A stretch of 64,000 bases of DNA. It comes from Salirhabdus sp. Marseille-P4669. GTDB taxonomy: Bacteria > Bacillota > Bacilli > Bacillales > Alkalibacillaceae. Location of the stretch: contig NZ_OEQK01000002.1 in NCBI RefSeq assembly GCF_900240405.1, positions 248,001-312,000 of the forward strand. The letters are read 5' to 3'. Made by a program: the position numbers and the translations under genes. Position 1 is the stretch's first letter. The number at the start of each line of letters is the position of its first letter. The notes under the pieces are model-generated. The model made no database searches. It was given only the letters and a program-made list of their open reading frames with translations, and was not told where the DNA came from. Positions 1 to 8,030 of this stretch are shown piece by piece.

Positions 1-297
1 TGGAAAGAAATGTGGGCTGCAGCAAGGTATGCTACTGGTTTAAGTGAAGATGATACGGTTGAGTGGTGGGCAACAAATAATGGGGATGAACATAGTGCAA
101 AATTAACCATTTCCAATAAAGCGCAAACGGAAACATATCGTGTCTATATGGAGTGGGTAACAAATGAAGGATGGAAGCCAGTCAAAGTAGAGTTATTAAA
201 AGAAAATGATATAAAGGAAAAACACTTCTCTAGTAACGAAGAAACAAAAGCGAATCAAGATGCACAAGCACAACAAGAGGAAAGTGAGGAACAATAA
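1..297 (+). CDS. yrrS: YrrS-like protein (DUF1510), C-terminal part; 5' end outside window
   Basis: The reading frame is open from base 1, so the gene begins upstream of the window and the ATG at 10 is internal. The visible 98 residues include an ATG-containing helix (residues MWAAARYATGL), a WWATNNG segment and a VTNEGWKPV segment, which I recognise as the C-terminal domain of YrrS (DUF1510). These are usually membrane-anchored proteins next to mtnN. A Glu/Gln-rich low-complexity tail ends the protein. Its TAA overlaps the mtnN ATG by one base, so the two genes are co-transcribed and translationally coupled. The molecular function of the family is unknown. The family name is from memory and moderately sure. 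Confidence 0.75.
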   Translation, partial: WKEMWAAARYATGLSEDDTVEWWATNNGDEHSAKLTISNKAQTETYRVYMEWVTNEGWKPVKVELLKENDIKEKHFSSNEETKANQDAQAQQEESEEQ

Positions 298-989
298 TGA
301 TAGTTGGTATCATTGGAGCAATGGATGAAGAAATAGAGTTATTAAAATCTTCCATGGAGATAGAAAAGGAAGAAACGATTGCAGGGTCTATATTTATAAA
401 AGGAACACTAAAGGGCCAACCAGTAGTTTTATTAAAGTCAGGGATTGGAAAAGTAAATGCAGCTATGTCTACGACGATCTTACATGAACGTTTTTCACCT
501 GACTATGTAATTAATACTGGTTCTGCTGGTGGTTTTGCTGCAGAACTAAATGTTGGAGATCTCGTAATATCGGAAAAAATTGTTCATCATGACGTGGACG
601 TAACAGCTTTTGATTATGACTATGGCCAAGTACCCAAATTACCTACCTATTATGAAGGGGATACAAAACTAATTTCCCTGGCAATAAATGTAGCAAAACA
701 AATGGATGTTAACACGGTTACAGGTCTAATAGCCACAGGTGATTCCTTTATGAGTGACCAGGATCGAGTTAATTTTGTGAGAGAAAAATTTCCAGATTTA
801 AAAGCGGCGGAAATGGAAGCTGCTGCAATCGCTCAAGTTTGCTATCAATATAAAACGCCATTTGTTATTATAAGAGCTTTATCCGATATCGCAGGAAAGG
901 ATTCCTCAGTATCTTTTGATCAATTTTTAGATACAGCAGCTAAAAATGCAGCAACATTAATTATAGATATGGTGAAGGATTTAGCATAA
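297..989 (+). CDS. mtnN: 5'-methylthioadenosine/S-adenosylhomocysteine nucleosidase
   Basis: MtnN (Pfs) hydrolyses methylthioadenosine and S-adenosylhomocysteine to adenine plus the thioribose sugars. It works in methionine salvage, removes product inhibition of SAM methyltransferases, and makes the AI-2 precursor. At 230 residues it has the usual family length. The conserved acid E12, the NTGSAGGF loop near residues 73-80, AEMEAAA with E172/E174, and the catalytic D197 in ALSDIAG are all present. The ATG overlaps the stop codon of the YrrS gene, with GAGG just upstream as ribosome binding site. A strong hairpin terminator follows directly, so this is the last gene of its operon. Cytosolic enzyme; a firm call. 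Confidence 0.97.
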   Translation: MIVGIIGAMDEEIELLKSSMEIEKEETIAGSIFIKGTLKGQPVVLLKSGIGKVNAAMSTTILHERFSPDYVINTGSAGGFAAELNVGDLVISEKIVHHDVDVTAFDYDYGQVPKLPTYYEGDTKLISLAINVAKQMDVNTVTGLIATGDSFMSDQDRVNFVREKFPDLKAAEMEAAAIAQVCYQYKTPFVIIRALSDIAGKDSSVSFDQFLDTAAKNAATLIIDMVKDLA

Positions 990-991
990 AG

Positions 992-1029
992 AAAAAAGCA
1001 AAGCGTGAATTAAAGCGCTTTGCTTTTTT
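992..1029. terminator. Bidirectional Rho-independent terminator between mtnN and the YjcZ-like gene
   Basis: Inverted repeat AAAAAAGCAAAGCG / CGCTTTGCTTTTTT with a short AT loop. It is flanked by A and T runs, so it can act on both strands: after mtnN on plus and after the small minus-strand gene. Confidence 0.9.
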
Positions 1030-1030
1030 C

Positions 1031-1198
1031 TTAGTCATTATAGTAATAGATACCACCAAATAAAAAGAGGAGAATGAGTAGGACTACCGCTAAACCTAAC
1101 CAAAAGCCGTTATATCCTTTATGCTGATTATATCCATACGGTCCATAATAGTATGGTTCATATGGATAAAAATCATAAGGAGAATAACCATAATACAT
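1031..1198 (-). CDS. YjcZ/YnzL-like small tyrosine-rich sporulation membrane protein
   Basis: A 55-codon minus-strand gene too short for most ORF callers. The ATG at 1198 is preceded by a strong GAGGTGA ribosome binding site. The first 30 residues are extremely rich in Tyr, Pro and Gly (MYYGYSPYDFYPYEPYYYG). They are followed by one hydrophobic helix (about residues 31-50, GFWLGLAVVLLILLFLFGG) and a YYYND tail. A Gly/Tyr-rich head plus a single FxLxxxVxLILLFL helix is typical of the YjcZ family of tiny spore-associated membrane proteins; that assignment is inference from composition and layout. It sits between mtnN and sigK and ends at a shared bidirectional terminator. The neighbouring sigK fits a mother-cell role, but I see no convincing promoter of its own. 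Confidence 0.72.
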   Translation of the reverse strand: MYYGYSPYDFYPYEPYYYGPYGYNQHKGYNGFWLGLAVVLLILLFLFGGIYYYND

Positions 1199-1316
1199 GT
1201 GAACTCACCTCACTGGATAACGTCTTAATTATAAAATATGATAAAAGTCCTTTTGTCGTATAGGCTATTGTATGGCATTGTTTTTCCTATCCAAGAAGTG
1301 AGATATAAAAGGTATA

Positions 1317-2024
1317 TTAATTACTTTTTCGACTTTCTCGATGAAAGGCATGATAAATTTTCATCAGCGCTCGTTTTTCAATACGAGAAACATAGCTTCT
1401 TGAAATACCAAGATTTTTTGCTATCTCCCGTTGTGTCATTTCTTTATAACTGCCGACTCCATATCTTTTCATAATGACTTCTTTTTCTCGTTCATCTAAA
1501 ATATTTAAAAATTCATTCATTTTCTCAATTTCCATGTTGGTTTGTATTTTTTCAACAATATCTGGATTGTCTGTTTTTAATATGTCAATTAAAGAAATCT
1601 CGTTTCCTTCCTTGTCTTGACCGATTGGATCATGAAGAGATACATCTTTTCTCGTCTTTTTCAAAGAGCGTAAAAACATTAATATTTCATTTTCTATACA
1701 TCTAGCCGCATAAGTCGCAAGCTTAGTACCTTTATCAGGTGAATAGCTCTCAATTCCTTTTATTAATCCAACTGTCCCAATCGATATTAGATCCTCTTGA
1801 TCCTCTCTAGTGTTTTCATATTTTTTGACAATATGTGCTACTAATCGCAAATTGTGTTCAATTAAAATATTACGAGCGTCTTCGTCTCCCTCTTGCATCA
1901 ACTGTAAGTATTTAGCTTCCTCCTCTTTGGATAACGGTTGAGGGAAAGCATTGTTTTTTATATAGGAGGCAAAAAAGAACATATCCTTAATAAATAAAGC
2001 TACTGTTTTTAAGACACTAAACAA
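1317..2024 (-). CDS. sigK: RNA polymerase sporulation sigma factor SigK (pro-sigma-K), uninterrupted
   Basis: SigK directs late mother-cell transcription (coat and cortex maturation, lysis). The protein carries an N-terminal hydrophobic pro-sequence of about 20 residues followed by [13 protein letters not shown], where SpoIVFB is known to cleave the B. subtilis protein. Sigma region 2 follows ([33 protein letters not shown]-like [14 protein letters not shown]), then region 4 with helix-turn-helix ([22 protein letters not shown]). The GGAGGTG site lies only 3 bases before the ATG at 2030 but 9 before the in-frame TTG at 2024. The TTG start also gives nearly the length of the B. subtilis protein, so I favour it. 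The gene is one continuous frame, with no skin-type element splitting it. Confidence 0.95.
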   Translation of the reverse strand: MFSVLKTVALFIKDMFFFASYIKNNAFPQPLSKEEEAKYLQLMQEGDEDARNILIEHNLRLVAHIVKKYENTREDQEDLISIGTVGLIKGIESYSPDKGTKLATYAARCIENEILMFLRSLKKTRKDVSLHDPIGQDKEGNEISLIDILKTDNPDIVEKIQTNMEIEKMNEFLNILDEREKEVIMKRYGVGSYKEMTQREIAKNLGISRSYVSRIEKRALMKIYHAFHRESRKSN

Positions 2025-2065
2025 GTGCATACACCTCCAAAATATTTTAGGCAAATGCCTATATT

Positions 2066-2075
2066 TAAAGGTATG
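2066..2075 (-). promoter_or_regulatory. Candidate sigma-K-type -10 element upstream of sigK
   Basis: On the minus strand the sequence CATACCTTTA fits the mother-cell -10 pattern CATAnnnTA. An ACAC element lies about 17 bases upstream, as expected for a sigma-K -35. This fits known autoregulation of sigK, but the match is short and could be chance. Confidence 0.35.
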
Positions 2076-2172
2076 TAATCGTGTGCTTTTTTGTGTCTGT
2101 CCATTTAAACAAAGGTTGTTACAAATTGATTAAGAGGAGGGTACTTGAACATTCTTATTGTAAAAATCCAAC

Positions 2173-2204
2173 ATAAAAAACAACCCAAATCATTGGGTTG
2201 TTTC
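2173..2204 (-). terminator. Terminator of the mrp operon
   Basis: Stem AACAACCCAA / TTGGGTTGTT followed on the minus strand by a run of six T residues, 6 bases after the mrpG stop codon. Confidence 0.9.
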
Positions 2205-2209
2205 GTAAA

Positions 2210-2563
2210 TTAATTCTCTATTTTCTTTTTCACTTCTTCTAAATCATCCTGGATACTTCCATCCCATAATTTCACACCGCTTTTGTATGCAGCCCTTGAG
2301 ATCATATGACCAGAAACGGGTGCAGTAAGTAGAAGGAAAAAGATTCCCAGCAAAAGCTTCCCACTTACAATATCATGTTCATATAGCATAAATAGAAAAG
2401 CACCAATTAATATTAAAGATACTCCCAATGTCGATGCCTTAGATGCAGCGTGTAGCCGTGTATAGACATCTGGAAACCGTATGATACCTATGGATGATGA
2501 GATGATGAAAAAGGTGCCCAGAATAAGAATAATGCTAATTATGATTTCGATCAATGATAACAC
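2210..2563 (-). CDS. mrpG: Mrp Na+/H+ antiporter subunit G
   Basis: Small membrane subunit (117 residues) of the multisubunit Mrp cation/proton antiporter. It has three predicted membrane helices: about residues 4-26, 40-60 and 65-87. The family segments IGIIRFPDVYTRLHAASKASTLG and LTAPVSGHMISRAAY can be seen. It is the last gene of the operon and overlaps mrpF by 29 bases, so the two are translationally coupled. The subunit is needed for a functional complex in B. subtilis; its exact role is unclear. A strong terminator follows. Firm call. Confidence 0.95.
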   Translation of the reverse strand: MLSLIEIIISIILILGTFFIISSSIGIIRFPDVYTRLHAASKASTLGVSLILIGAFLFMLYEHDIVSGKLLLGIFFLLLTAPVSGHMISRAAYKSGVKLWDGSIQDDLEEVKKKIEN

Positions 2564-2831
2564 CCTTTTCTAAAAATTTTGCAATTGCAATCGTTCCAAT
2601 AAACAATAGGATACCAATTAACAAAATGACGTCATTTAATTTAGTAGTAACCATATAGATTGCAATTAGTGCCCCTAAAGCCATTAAATTTACGCCAATA
2701 CCATCTAATGCTACAGCTCTATCTGGGTTTGTCGGTCCTTTTAGTACACGATAAAGGAGAATAAAGATGGAAATGGAGACACCTGCAATACAAATAACGG
2801 TTACGACCTTAAGCAATTCTTCCCAATCCAT
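2535..2831 (-). CDS. mrpF: Mrp Na+/H+ antiporter subunit F
   Basis: A 98-residue protein with three membrane helices and the MrpF signature RVLKGPTNPDRAVALDGIGVNLMA near residues 28-50. In B. subtilis MrpF has also been linked to sodium and cholate efflux. The start lies one base beyond the mrpE stop and the end overlaps mrpG by 29 bases, a tightly packed operon. Membrane location. Length and motifs are normal for the family. Confidence 0.95.
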   Translation of the reverse strand: MDWEELLKVVTVICIAGVSISIFILLYRVLKGPTNPDRAVALDGIGVNLMALGALIAIYMVTTKLNDVILLIGILLFIGTIAIAKFLEKGVIIDRNHN

Positions 2832-2832
2832 T

Positions 2833-3309
2833 TTATCTGGTCACCTCCATAATCGCTTTTTCAAATGTATCTTTTATTCCTTTAATTTCAGCTTCTACAT
2901 CAGGTATATCCATAGCGTGAATATATATGCGGGATTGATCATCTGAAACAGCTACAGATAATGTGCCTGGAGTTAGTGTAATAAGATTGGCAAGTAAAGT
3001 GACCTCCCAATTACTTCTTAACTCAGTAGGAAGCATAAAGATGCCTGGTTTAATATCTAACTTTGGTTTGTAGACAAGCTTTACAATACTAAAATTTGAT
3101 TTCACTAATTCTTTCAGAAAGAGAAGAATCAATCGAACAATGTAGTAAATCCTTTTCAAATAAAAGGCGTCTGGAATAAACCTTTGTAATAAAAAGAGTA
3201 GGAATAAACCAATTAAGTAACCAAACAAAAACGTGCCTACCCCATATGTTTCGGATAGAAACATATACATAAATGCGATTATTAAATTTAACACAACTTG
3301 AAATGCCAT
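2833..3309 (-). CDS. mrpE: Mrp Na+/H+ antiporter subunit E
   Basis: A 158-residue subunit with N-terminal membrane helices (residues 4-40 and 55-70) and a cytosolic C-terminal domain containing NLITLTPGTLSVAVSDD, the usual MrpE motif. It lies between mrpD and mrpF with only a few bases of spacing. MrpE helps assembly of the antiporter complex. Nothing unusual is seen in the protein. Confidence 0.95.
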   Translation of the reverse strand: MAFQVVLNLIIAFMYMFLSETYGVGTFLFGYLIGLFLLFLLQRFIPDAFYLKRIYYIVRLILLFLKELVKSNFSIVKLVYKPKLDIKPGIFMLPTELRSNWEVTLLANLITLTPGTLSVAVSDDQSRIYIHAMDIPDVEAEIKGIKDTFEKAIMEVTR

Positions 3310-3315
3310 TTTAGG

Positions 3316-4797
3316 TTACTCCTTTAATACAGAATCAATGTATATACTTGGGTCTAATAAACTATTTGCGATTGTTTCAATGTGCGGATAAATCCATTCA
3401 GCTCCAACTCCTAAAAATACAGAGAAAAACAGTAAAAATGCACTAGGTATTAAAAACTTACCGATTTTTCGCTTCTGTTGTATTTCTTGTTTTTCGCCCC
3501 ACATTCCTACAACAAAGATTCGAACCATCGAAAGTAAAATTAATAGGCTTACAAGAAGTCCAATAACAACTAATACATATTCTCCTTCTTCGGCTGCCCC
3601 TTTTAAAATAAGAAGCTTACCTATAAATCCACTAAAAGGAGGGATACCAGCTAAAACGAAAGTTCCTAATAGGAATAACCATGCTAAAACTGGATATTGG
3701 TGTATGACTCCTCTCATTTTCTTTAAATCCGATGTGCCCGTAACATATACTAATGCACCTATTAGTAAGAATAGTGCGGTTTTGATAATCATGTCGTGTA
3801 CTAAGTAGTATACGGAACCAGATAATCCAGAAGGGGATAGTAACCCGATTCCAAGAAGCATATATCCAACAGCAGGAATAATATTGTAGACGATAATTAG
3901 CTTTACATTATTCGTTGATAATGCACCAATAACACCAAATATCATCGTAAGTGCAGCTAACCATAGAAAGATTTGATGGGTAAGTTCCGTATCCTGAACA
4001 AACATAATCGAAAAAGTTCTTAGGATCGAATAAATTCCTACTTTCGTAAGTAATGCACTAAACAAGGCAGATACCACAACATTTGGAACGATATAGGATT
4101 TTGGCATCCAATAGTAAAGTGGGAAAATAGCACCCTTCGTCGCAAACACGAAAAACAATAGGATGGCAATTGTCGTGATAATTCCCTGATCTTCCGCTGG
4201 TACTTCTTGAATTCTTTCTGCAATTTGTGCCATGTTTACTGTTCCCACAACGGAATACAAAAAGGCAACAGCTGTCACAAATAGCATGGAAGAGAATAAG
4301 TTTAGTAGTACATATTTCACCGATTCCCTTAATTGAACCTTCTCCCCACCTAATACAATTAATCCATATGAAGCCATTAACAATACTTCATAGAATACGA
4401 ATAAGTTAAATAAGTCCCCGGTTAAAAAGGCCCCGGACACCCCCGTAATTAGTAAGAAAAAGAGGGTATAGAAATAATATTCTTCTTGCTTAGCACTCAA
4501 TGAGCTAGGCGCGTAAAATACGCAAGCTAATGCTATTAAATTTGTTGTGATGACAAGAATCATTGCTAGAGGGTCAGCGACTAAAACAATTCCAAACGGA
4601 GCTTGCCAGTCACCGGTTTCCAACACAATGGTTCCATTCTTTAAGACATACCAACCAATCCAGCTAACGACAGCTACATTTAGTAGCATCATGATTTGGG
4701 CATAAATTCGTACAGCCTTGATTTTTTTATGGAAAAAGATAGCTAAGACTCCTGCTAGCATTGGTATGATAATGGGTAGTACAGCTAAATTACTCAT
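3316..4797 (-). CDS. mrpD: Mrp Na+/H+ antiporter subunit D
   Basis: A 493-residue polytopic membrane protein of the proton-translocating family shared with complex I subunits NuoM/N. It has about 14 helices. FNLFVFYEVLLMASYGLI carries the conserved glutamate of helix 5, and ATKGAIFPLYYWMPKSY carries the conserved lysine region. MrpD is one of the two large subunits thought to move H+ and Na+. The 5' end overlaps mrpC by 8 bases and mrpE follows after 6 bases. The length equals that of B. subtilis MrpD. Confidence 0.96.
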   Translation of the reverse strand: MSNLAVLPIIIPMLAGVLAIFFHKKIKAVRIYAQIMMLLNVAVVSWIGWYVLKNGTIVLETGDWQAPFGIVLVADPLAMILVITTNLIALACVFYAPSSLSAKQEEYYFYTLFFLLITGVSGAFLTGDLFNLFVFYEVLLMASYGLIVLGGEKVQLRESVKYVLLNLFSSMLFVTAVAFLYSVVGTVNMAQIAERIQEVPAEDQGIITTIAILLFFVFATKGAIFPLYYWMPKSYIVPNVVVSALFSALLTKVGIYSILRTFSIMFVQDTELTHQIFLWLAALTMIFGVIGALSTNNVKLIIVYNIIPAVGYMLLGIGLLSPSGLSGSVYYLVHDMIIKTALFLLIGALVYVTGTSDLKKMRGVIHQYPVLAWLFLLGTFVLAGIPPFSGFIGKLLILKGAAEEGEYVLVVIGLLVSLLILLSMVRIFVVGMWGEKQEIQQKRKIGKFLIPSAFLLFFSVFLGVGAEWIYPHIETIANSLLDPSIYIDSVLKE

Positions 4798-5128
4798 TTT
4801 CAGTTCCCCTTAATTCATCCATATTATCAGAATTGTTTAGTTTAGAAGCTCGATATGCTAATACAAGTAACAAACTTGTTACCCCGAAGCTAATAACAAT
4901 AGAAGTTAAGATTAATGCTTGGGGTAATGGGTCGGTATATTGGGTAACACCATCCACTAAAATAGGTGGCTTTCCAGTTTTCAATCTTCCCATCGTTAGT
5001 ATAAGTAGGTGGGCTCCATGTGAAATGAGAGCTGTTCCAATAATAATCCGCAGTAATTGTTTCTGTAACAAGTTGTAAATACCTGTTGCAAACAAAATAC
5101 CACCAAGGACGGAAGTAATAATTTCCAT
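4790..5128 (-). CDS. mrpC: Mrp Na+/H+ antiporter subunit C
   Basis: A 112-residue, three-helix subunit homologous to NuoK. The segments IIGTALISHGAHLLILTMGRL and DPLPQALILTSIVISFGVTS are typical of MrpC. Its ribosome binding site AAGGAGG lies inside the last codons of mrpA, whose stop is only 2 bases upstream of this ATG. In standard seven-gene operons mrpB sits between mrpA and mrpC; here it does not exist, yet the junction is clean and properly spaced. Confidence 0.96.
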   Translation of the reverse strand: MEIITSVLGGILFATGIYNLLQKQLLRIIIGTALISHGAHLLILTMGRLKTGKPPILVDGVTQYTDPLPQALILTSIVISFGVTSLLLVLAYRASKLNNSDNMDELRGTENE

Positions 5129-5130
5129 TG

Positions 5131-7470
5131 TTATTTCGCCTCCTTATCTCGGCGAATTTTGAGCATGCCGTAGATTGCTAGTGCTGCTATTCCGAGGACT
5201 GTAATTTCAAATAATGTATCAAGACCACGCATGTCTACTAAAATAACATTTACGATGTTTGCTCCTCCACCTAGCGATTTCGACGTTTCAACAAAATAGC
5301 TCGAAATTGGCTCAAATAGTTTATTACTATGAGAACTAATTGCTATTAACGTGATGAGCACACCGAATCCAACAGAAATAATGGTATTTGAGCTTTTCAC
5401 AGCAAGTGTGTCATCCCGTTTTCGAAGTTCTGGTAAGTGGTAAAAGCAAAGTAAAAATAAGGCAACGGTAACGGTCTCGATGATCAGTTGAGTTAACGCT
5501 AAGTCTGGTGCTTGGTAAATAACAAATAAAATGGACAACCCATAACCGACCACACCTAAGATAATAATTGCTGCTAGACGGCTGTTCGTAAAAATAGTAG
5601 CAATTGCAGCTACAGCCATCATAATGGCAACTAATACTTCAGGAATGGTAATCGTTGCTAAATAGGATGTATTGATATCAAAACCATTTGTTACAACGAG
5701 TACAATGGATGTAATGGCAATAATCGCCACTAATATATAGCTCATGTAATGTCTCAACGAACCAGTCATATACGTTTTTGTAATTCGTGATGATACGGTC
5801 TCTGTTTTATCCATAATAAAGTCATATACTGTATTAAAGCTTAAATGACGAGGAAACACATTATAAATAGAAGACCATTTTTTCCTTGTAACAGTCAACA
5901 ATACTCCTAATGCAATTACGACTAGAGTCATTAGGAAAGGTTTATAATCCCACCCATGCCAGAAATAAATCTCATGAGGCTCGTAAAATTCACCTGAAAC
6001 AGCAGTAGCGGTATGACCTAATAAACCATTGACAAATACGTTAGGGAACAATCCAATAACAAGTACCCCTAATACAAGTATAATTGGTGAAATAAGCATT
6101 CCAATTGGTGCTTCGTGTGGTTTTTTCGGTAATTCCTCCAATTTTGCTTGTCCGCGGAATGTACCAAAGAAAAAGTACATGGAATACACAAATGTAAAAA
6201 TACTTCCGAAAACAGCTAAGTAAGGTAGCGCTTCTTGTAGAAAGCCTAAGAAACCACCTGTATATGCATTTAATGCATTAGCCGAGTCAAAGAATAATTC
6301 TTTACTATAAAAGCCATTCAAAAATGGAAGTGGAAATCCTGACATTGATAGTATGCCAAATAATGCAAGGGTTGCAGACATCGGCATGAATGTCATGAGA
6401 CCACCAAGTTTACGTATATCTCTTGTACCTGTTTCATGATCGATTATTCCTGCTATCATAAACAAACTACCTTTAAAGGTTGCATGATTTAAAATATGGA
6501 AAACAGCTGCAAATATTGCAGCTTGGGTACCGAAACCAAGCATGGCCATAATCATACCTAGTTGACTGATAGTAGAAAAGGCAAGTATTCCTTTTAAATC
6601 GGTTTGTCTAACAGCCATGTATGAGCCCCAACAAAGTGTAATGATACCCACTATACTTACTAGAACAAAAAAGCTTGGTTCTCCAGCTAAAATTGGCGAA
6701 AAACGAGCGATCAAATAGATTCCTGCTTTAACCATTGTAGCGGAGTGTAAGTAAGCACTAACAGGTGTTGGCGCCTCCATAGCATCAGGTAACCAAATGT
6801 GGAATGGAAATTGAGCAGATTTCGTAAATGCCCCAAGCGCTAGAAAGACGAGCACTAACGGTAATAGAGGGCTTTCGATTATTAAGTGCGAGTTTTCAAT
6901 CATGCCACGAATACTGGTTGTATTTGTGATAATCGATAACAAAATAAATCCACCCAGTAAGCTTAAACCACCGAATACGGTAATCATCATAGATTTTAAT
7001 GCACCATACCTAGATCTTTCACGATGGTTCCAAAAACCAATAAGTAAAAAGGAAGAGATAGAAGTGAACTCCCAAAATGTATAAAGAACAAAGACGTTAT
7101 CTGACAAAACGACTCCTAGCATGGAGACCATAAACATCATCAAGTAAATATAAAAATGTCCAATTTGTTCTGACTTATGTAAATAGAAAATGGAGTACAA
7201 AACAACAAGCGTACCAATACCACTAATTAATAGTACAAAAAGTAGGCTTAATCCATCTAAATAAAAATCAAGTGAAATACCGAGGGAAGGAATCCACGAA
7301 TAGCTTTCCGTCTTCGTTGTAAAATCACTACCAACGAATGGAATAAAATAAAGAAAAACGAGTAGTGGAACAGGTAACACAAACCATCCAGTATGTATTT
7401 TATCTTTCCACTTATTAAAGATCGGAATCAATAAAAGTATGATTAACGGTGCAAAAACTGCATAAATCAT
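5131..7470 (-). CDS. mrpA: Mrp Na+/H+ antiporter subunit A
   Basis: Largest Mrp subunit, 779 residues (about 800 in B. subtilis), homologous to NuoL with a C-terminal extension. About 20 membrane helices are expected. The antiporter core shows FVLYTFWEFTSISSFLLIGFW, with the helix-5 glutamate, and HIWLPDAMEAPTPVSAYLHSATMVKAG near residues 225-252. The C-terminal part (after about residue 590) has the DUF4040/MbhE-type segments APDLALTQLIIETVTVALFLL and VNVILVDMRGLDTLFEITVL. It ends there, with no MrpB domain fused. The ATG follows a good GGGAGGAAA site. The operon gives Na+ efflux and pH homeostasis. Confidence 0.96.
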   Translation of the reverse strand: MIYAVFAPLIILLLIPIFNKWKDKIHTGWFVLPVPLLVFLYFIPFVGSDFTTKTESYSWIPSLGISLDFYLDGLSLLFVLLISGIGTLVVLYSIFYLHKSEQIGHFYIYLMMFMVSMLGVVLSDNVFVLYTFWEFTSISSFLLIGFWNHRERSRYGALKSMMITVFGGLSLLGGFILLSIITNTTSIRGMIENSHLIIESPLLPLVLVFLALGAFTKSAQFPFHIWLPDAMEAPTPVSAYLHSATMVKAGIYLIARFSPILAGEPSFFVLVSIVGIITLCWGSYMAVRQTDLKGILAFSTISQLGMIMAMLGFGTQAAIFAAVFHILNHATFKGSLFMIAGIIDHETGTRDIRKLGGLMTFMPMSATLALFGILSMSGFPLPFLNGFYSKELFFDSANALNAYTGGFLGFLQEALPYLAVFGSIFTFVYSMYFFFGTFRGQAKLEELPKKPHEAPIGMLISPIILVLGVLVIGLFPNVFVNGLLGHTATAVSGEFYEPHEIYFWHGWDYKPFLMTLVVIALGVLLTVTRKKWSSIYNVFPRHLSFNTVYDFIMDKTETVSSRITKTYMTGSLRHYMSYILVAIIAITSIVLVVTNGFDINTSYLATITIPEVLVAIMMAVAAIATIFTNSRLAAIIILGVVGYGLSILFVIYQAPDLALTQLIIETVTVALFLLCFYHLPELRKRDDTLAVKSSNTIISVGFGVLITLIAISSHSNKLFEPISSYFVETSKSLGGGANIVNVILVDMRGLDTLFEITVLGIAALAIYGMLKIRRDKEAK

Positions 7471-7610
7471 CTAAAAAATTTCCTCCCTACACGTTGTGTT
7501 ATATTTTTGTGTGAATAAATAGTATGAGTACTAAATTTTCATAAGATAGGACAATATCCCTTTAATTGTATGTGATATGAAGGCTTTTTATCAACTTATA
7601 ACCTTTATAA
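7471..7610. other. Intergenic spacer upstream of mrpA
   Basis: AT-rich spacer between the mrpA start and the sda terminator. It must hold the mrp promoter on the minus strand, but I find no convincing -35/-10 pair and no gene. Confidence 0.4.
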
Positions 7611-7656
7611 AAAAGAAAAAACCTCCCTGCATTTTATTATGTGCAAAAAGGTTTTA
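7611..7656 (-). terminator. Terminator of sda
   Basis: Minus-strand stem ACCTTTTTGCA / TGCAGGGAGGT, including G-U pairs, followed by a long T-rich run. It lies 25 bases after the sda stop. Confidence 0.75.
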
Positions 7657-7680
7657 AAAAAAAGATAAGTTTCTACCTAT

Positions 7681-7821
7681 TTAACTAGAATGTTTAATTT
7701 TATGTAGTAGAGATCGTTTAATTATTTCATCTTTTATGAGTTGAATAAAATCCGCACTAAGATTTAGCTCACATGCCTTATGATACGATTCAATCAAAAG
7801 TTCATCAGACAAATGTTTCAT
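7681..7821 (-). CDS. sda: Sporulation checkpoint inhibitor Sda
   Basis: A 46-codon gene. The protein [20 protein letters not shown]... [15 protein letters not shown] matches the two-helix hairpin of Sda. Sda binds the dimerisation domain of histidine kinases KinA/KinB and blocks phosphorelay entry to Spo0A when DNA replication is perturbed. Length equals the 46-residue functional core of B. subtilis Sda, and the [10 protein letters not shown] segment is preserved. The neighbour on the other side is yqeG, as in B. subtilis, with DnaA boxes in the spacer; DnaA is known to control sda there. The ATG has no ribosome binding site right before it. Instead GGGAGGTG lies 34 bases upstream behind a hairpin and a mini-ORF, described separately. 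Confidence 0.95.
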   Translation of the reverse strand: MKHLSDELLIESYHKACELNLSADFIQLIKDEIIKRSLLHKIKHSS

Positions 7822-7863
7822 AATGTGTATGTCATCTTAGGCTCAGATGACATCTCACCTCCC
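7818..7863 (-). promoter_or_regulatory. sda leader: strong RBS, 11-codon mini-ORF overlapping sda, and a hairpin
   Basis: On the minus strand GGGAGGTG (7863-7856) is followed by ATG at 7853, which opens an 11-residue frame ([11 protein letters not shown]). Its TGA (7820-7818) overlaps the sda ATG as ATGA. A perfect 9-bp hairpin (7853-7829; ATGTCATCT / AGATGACAT with a 7-base loop) covers the mini-ORF start. Either sda is translated by coupling to the leader peptide, or the hairpin brings the ribosome site close to the sda start. Sequence facts are direct; the mechanism is inference. Confidence 0.6.
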
Positions 7864-8030
7864 GTTATAGTCTTCCAACCAGTCATCCTAATCTATTTAA
7901 ATGAGATTCTGTACAATATCGATTTTTGAGAGAATTGCTATTTTTATGTCGTTTCGAATTGTCTGAACTAACTTGCATTTCTTATGTAAAATAACTCTAT
8001 CATGATTATTCTGATTGTACAACTAAGGAA

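Noticed and set aside
1238-1474. 78-residue plus-strand frame
   Set aside because: It lies antisense to the end of sigK, has no ribosome site and no family features; a shadow frame.
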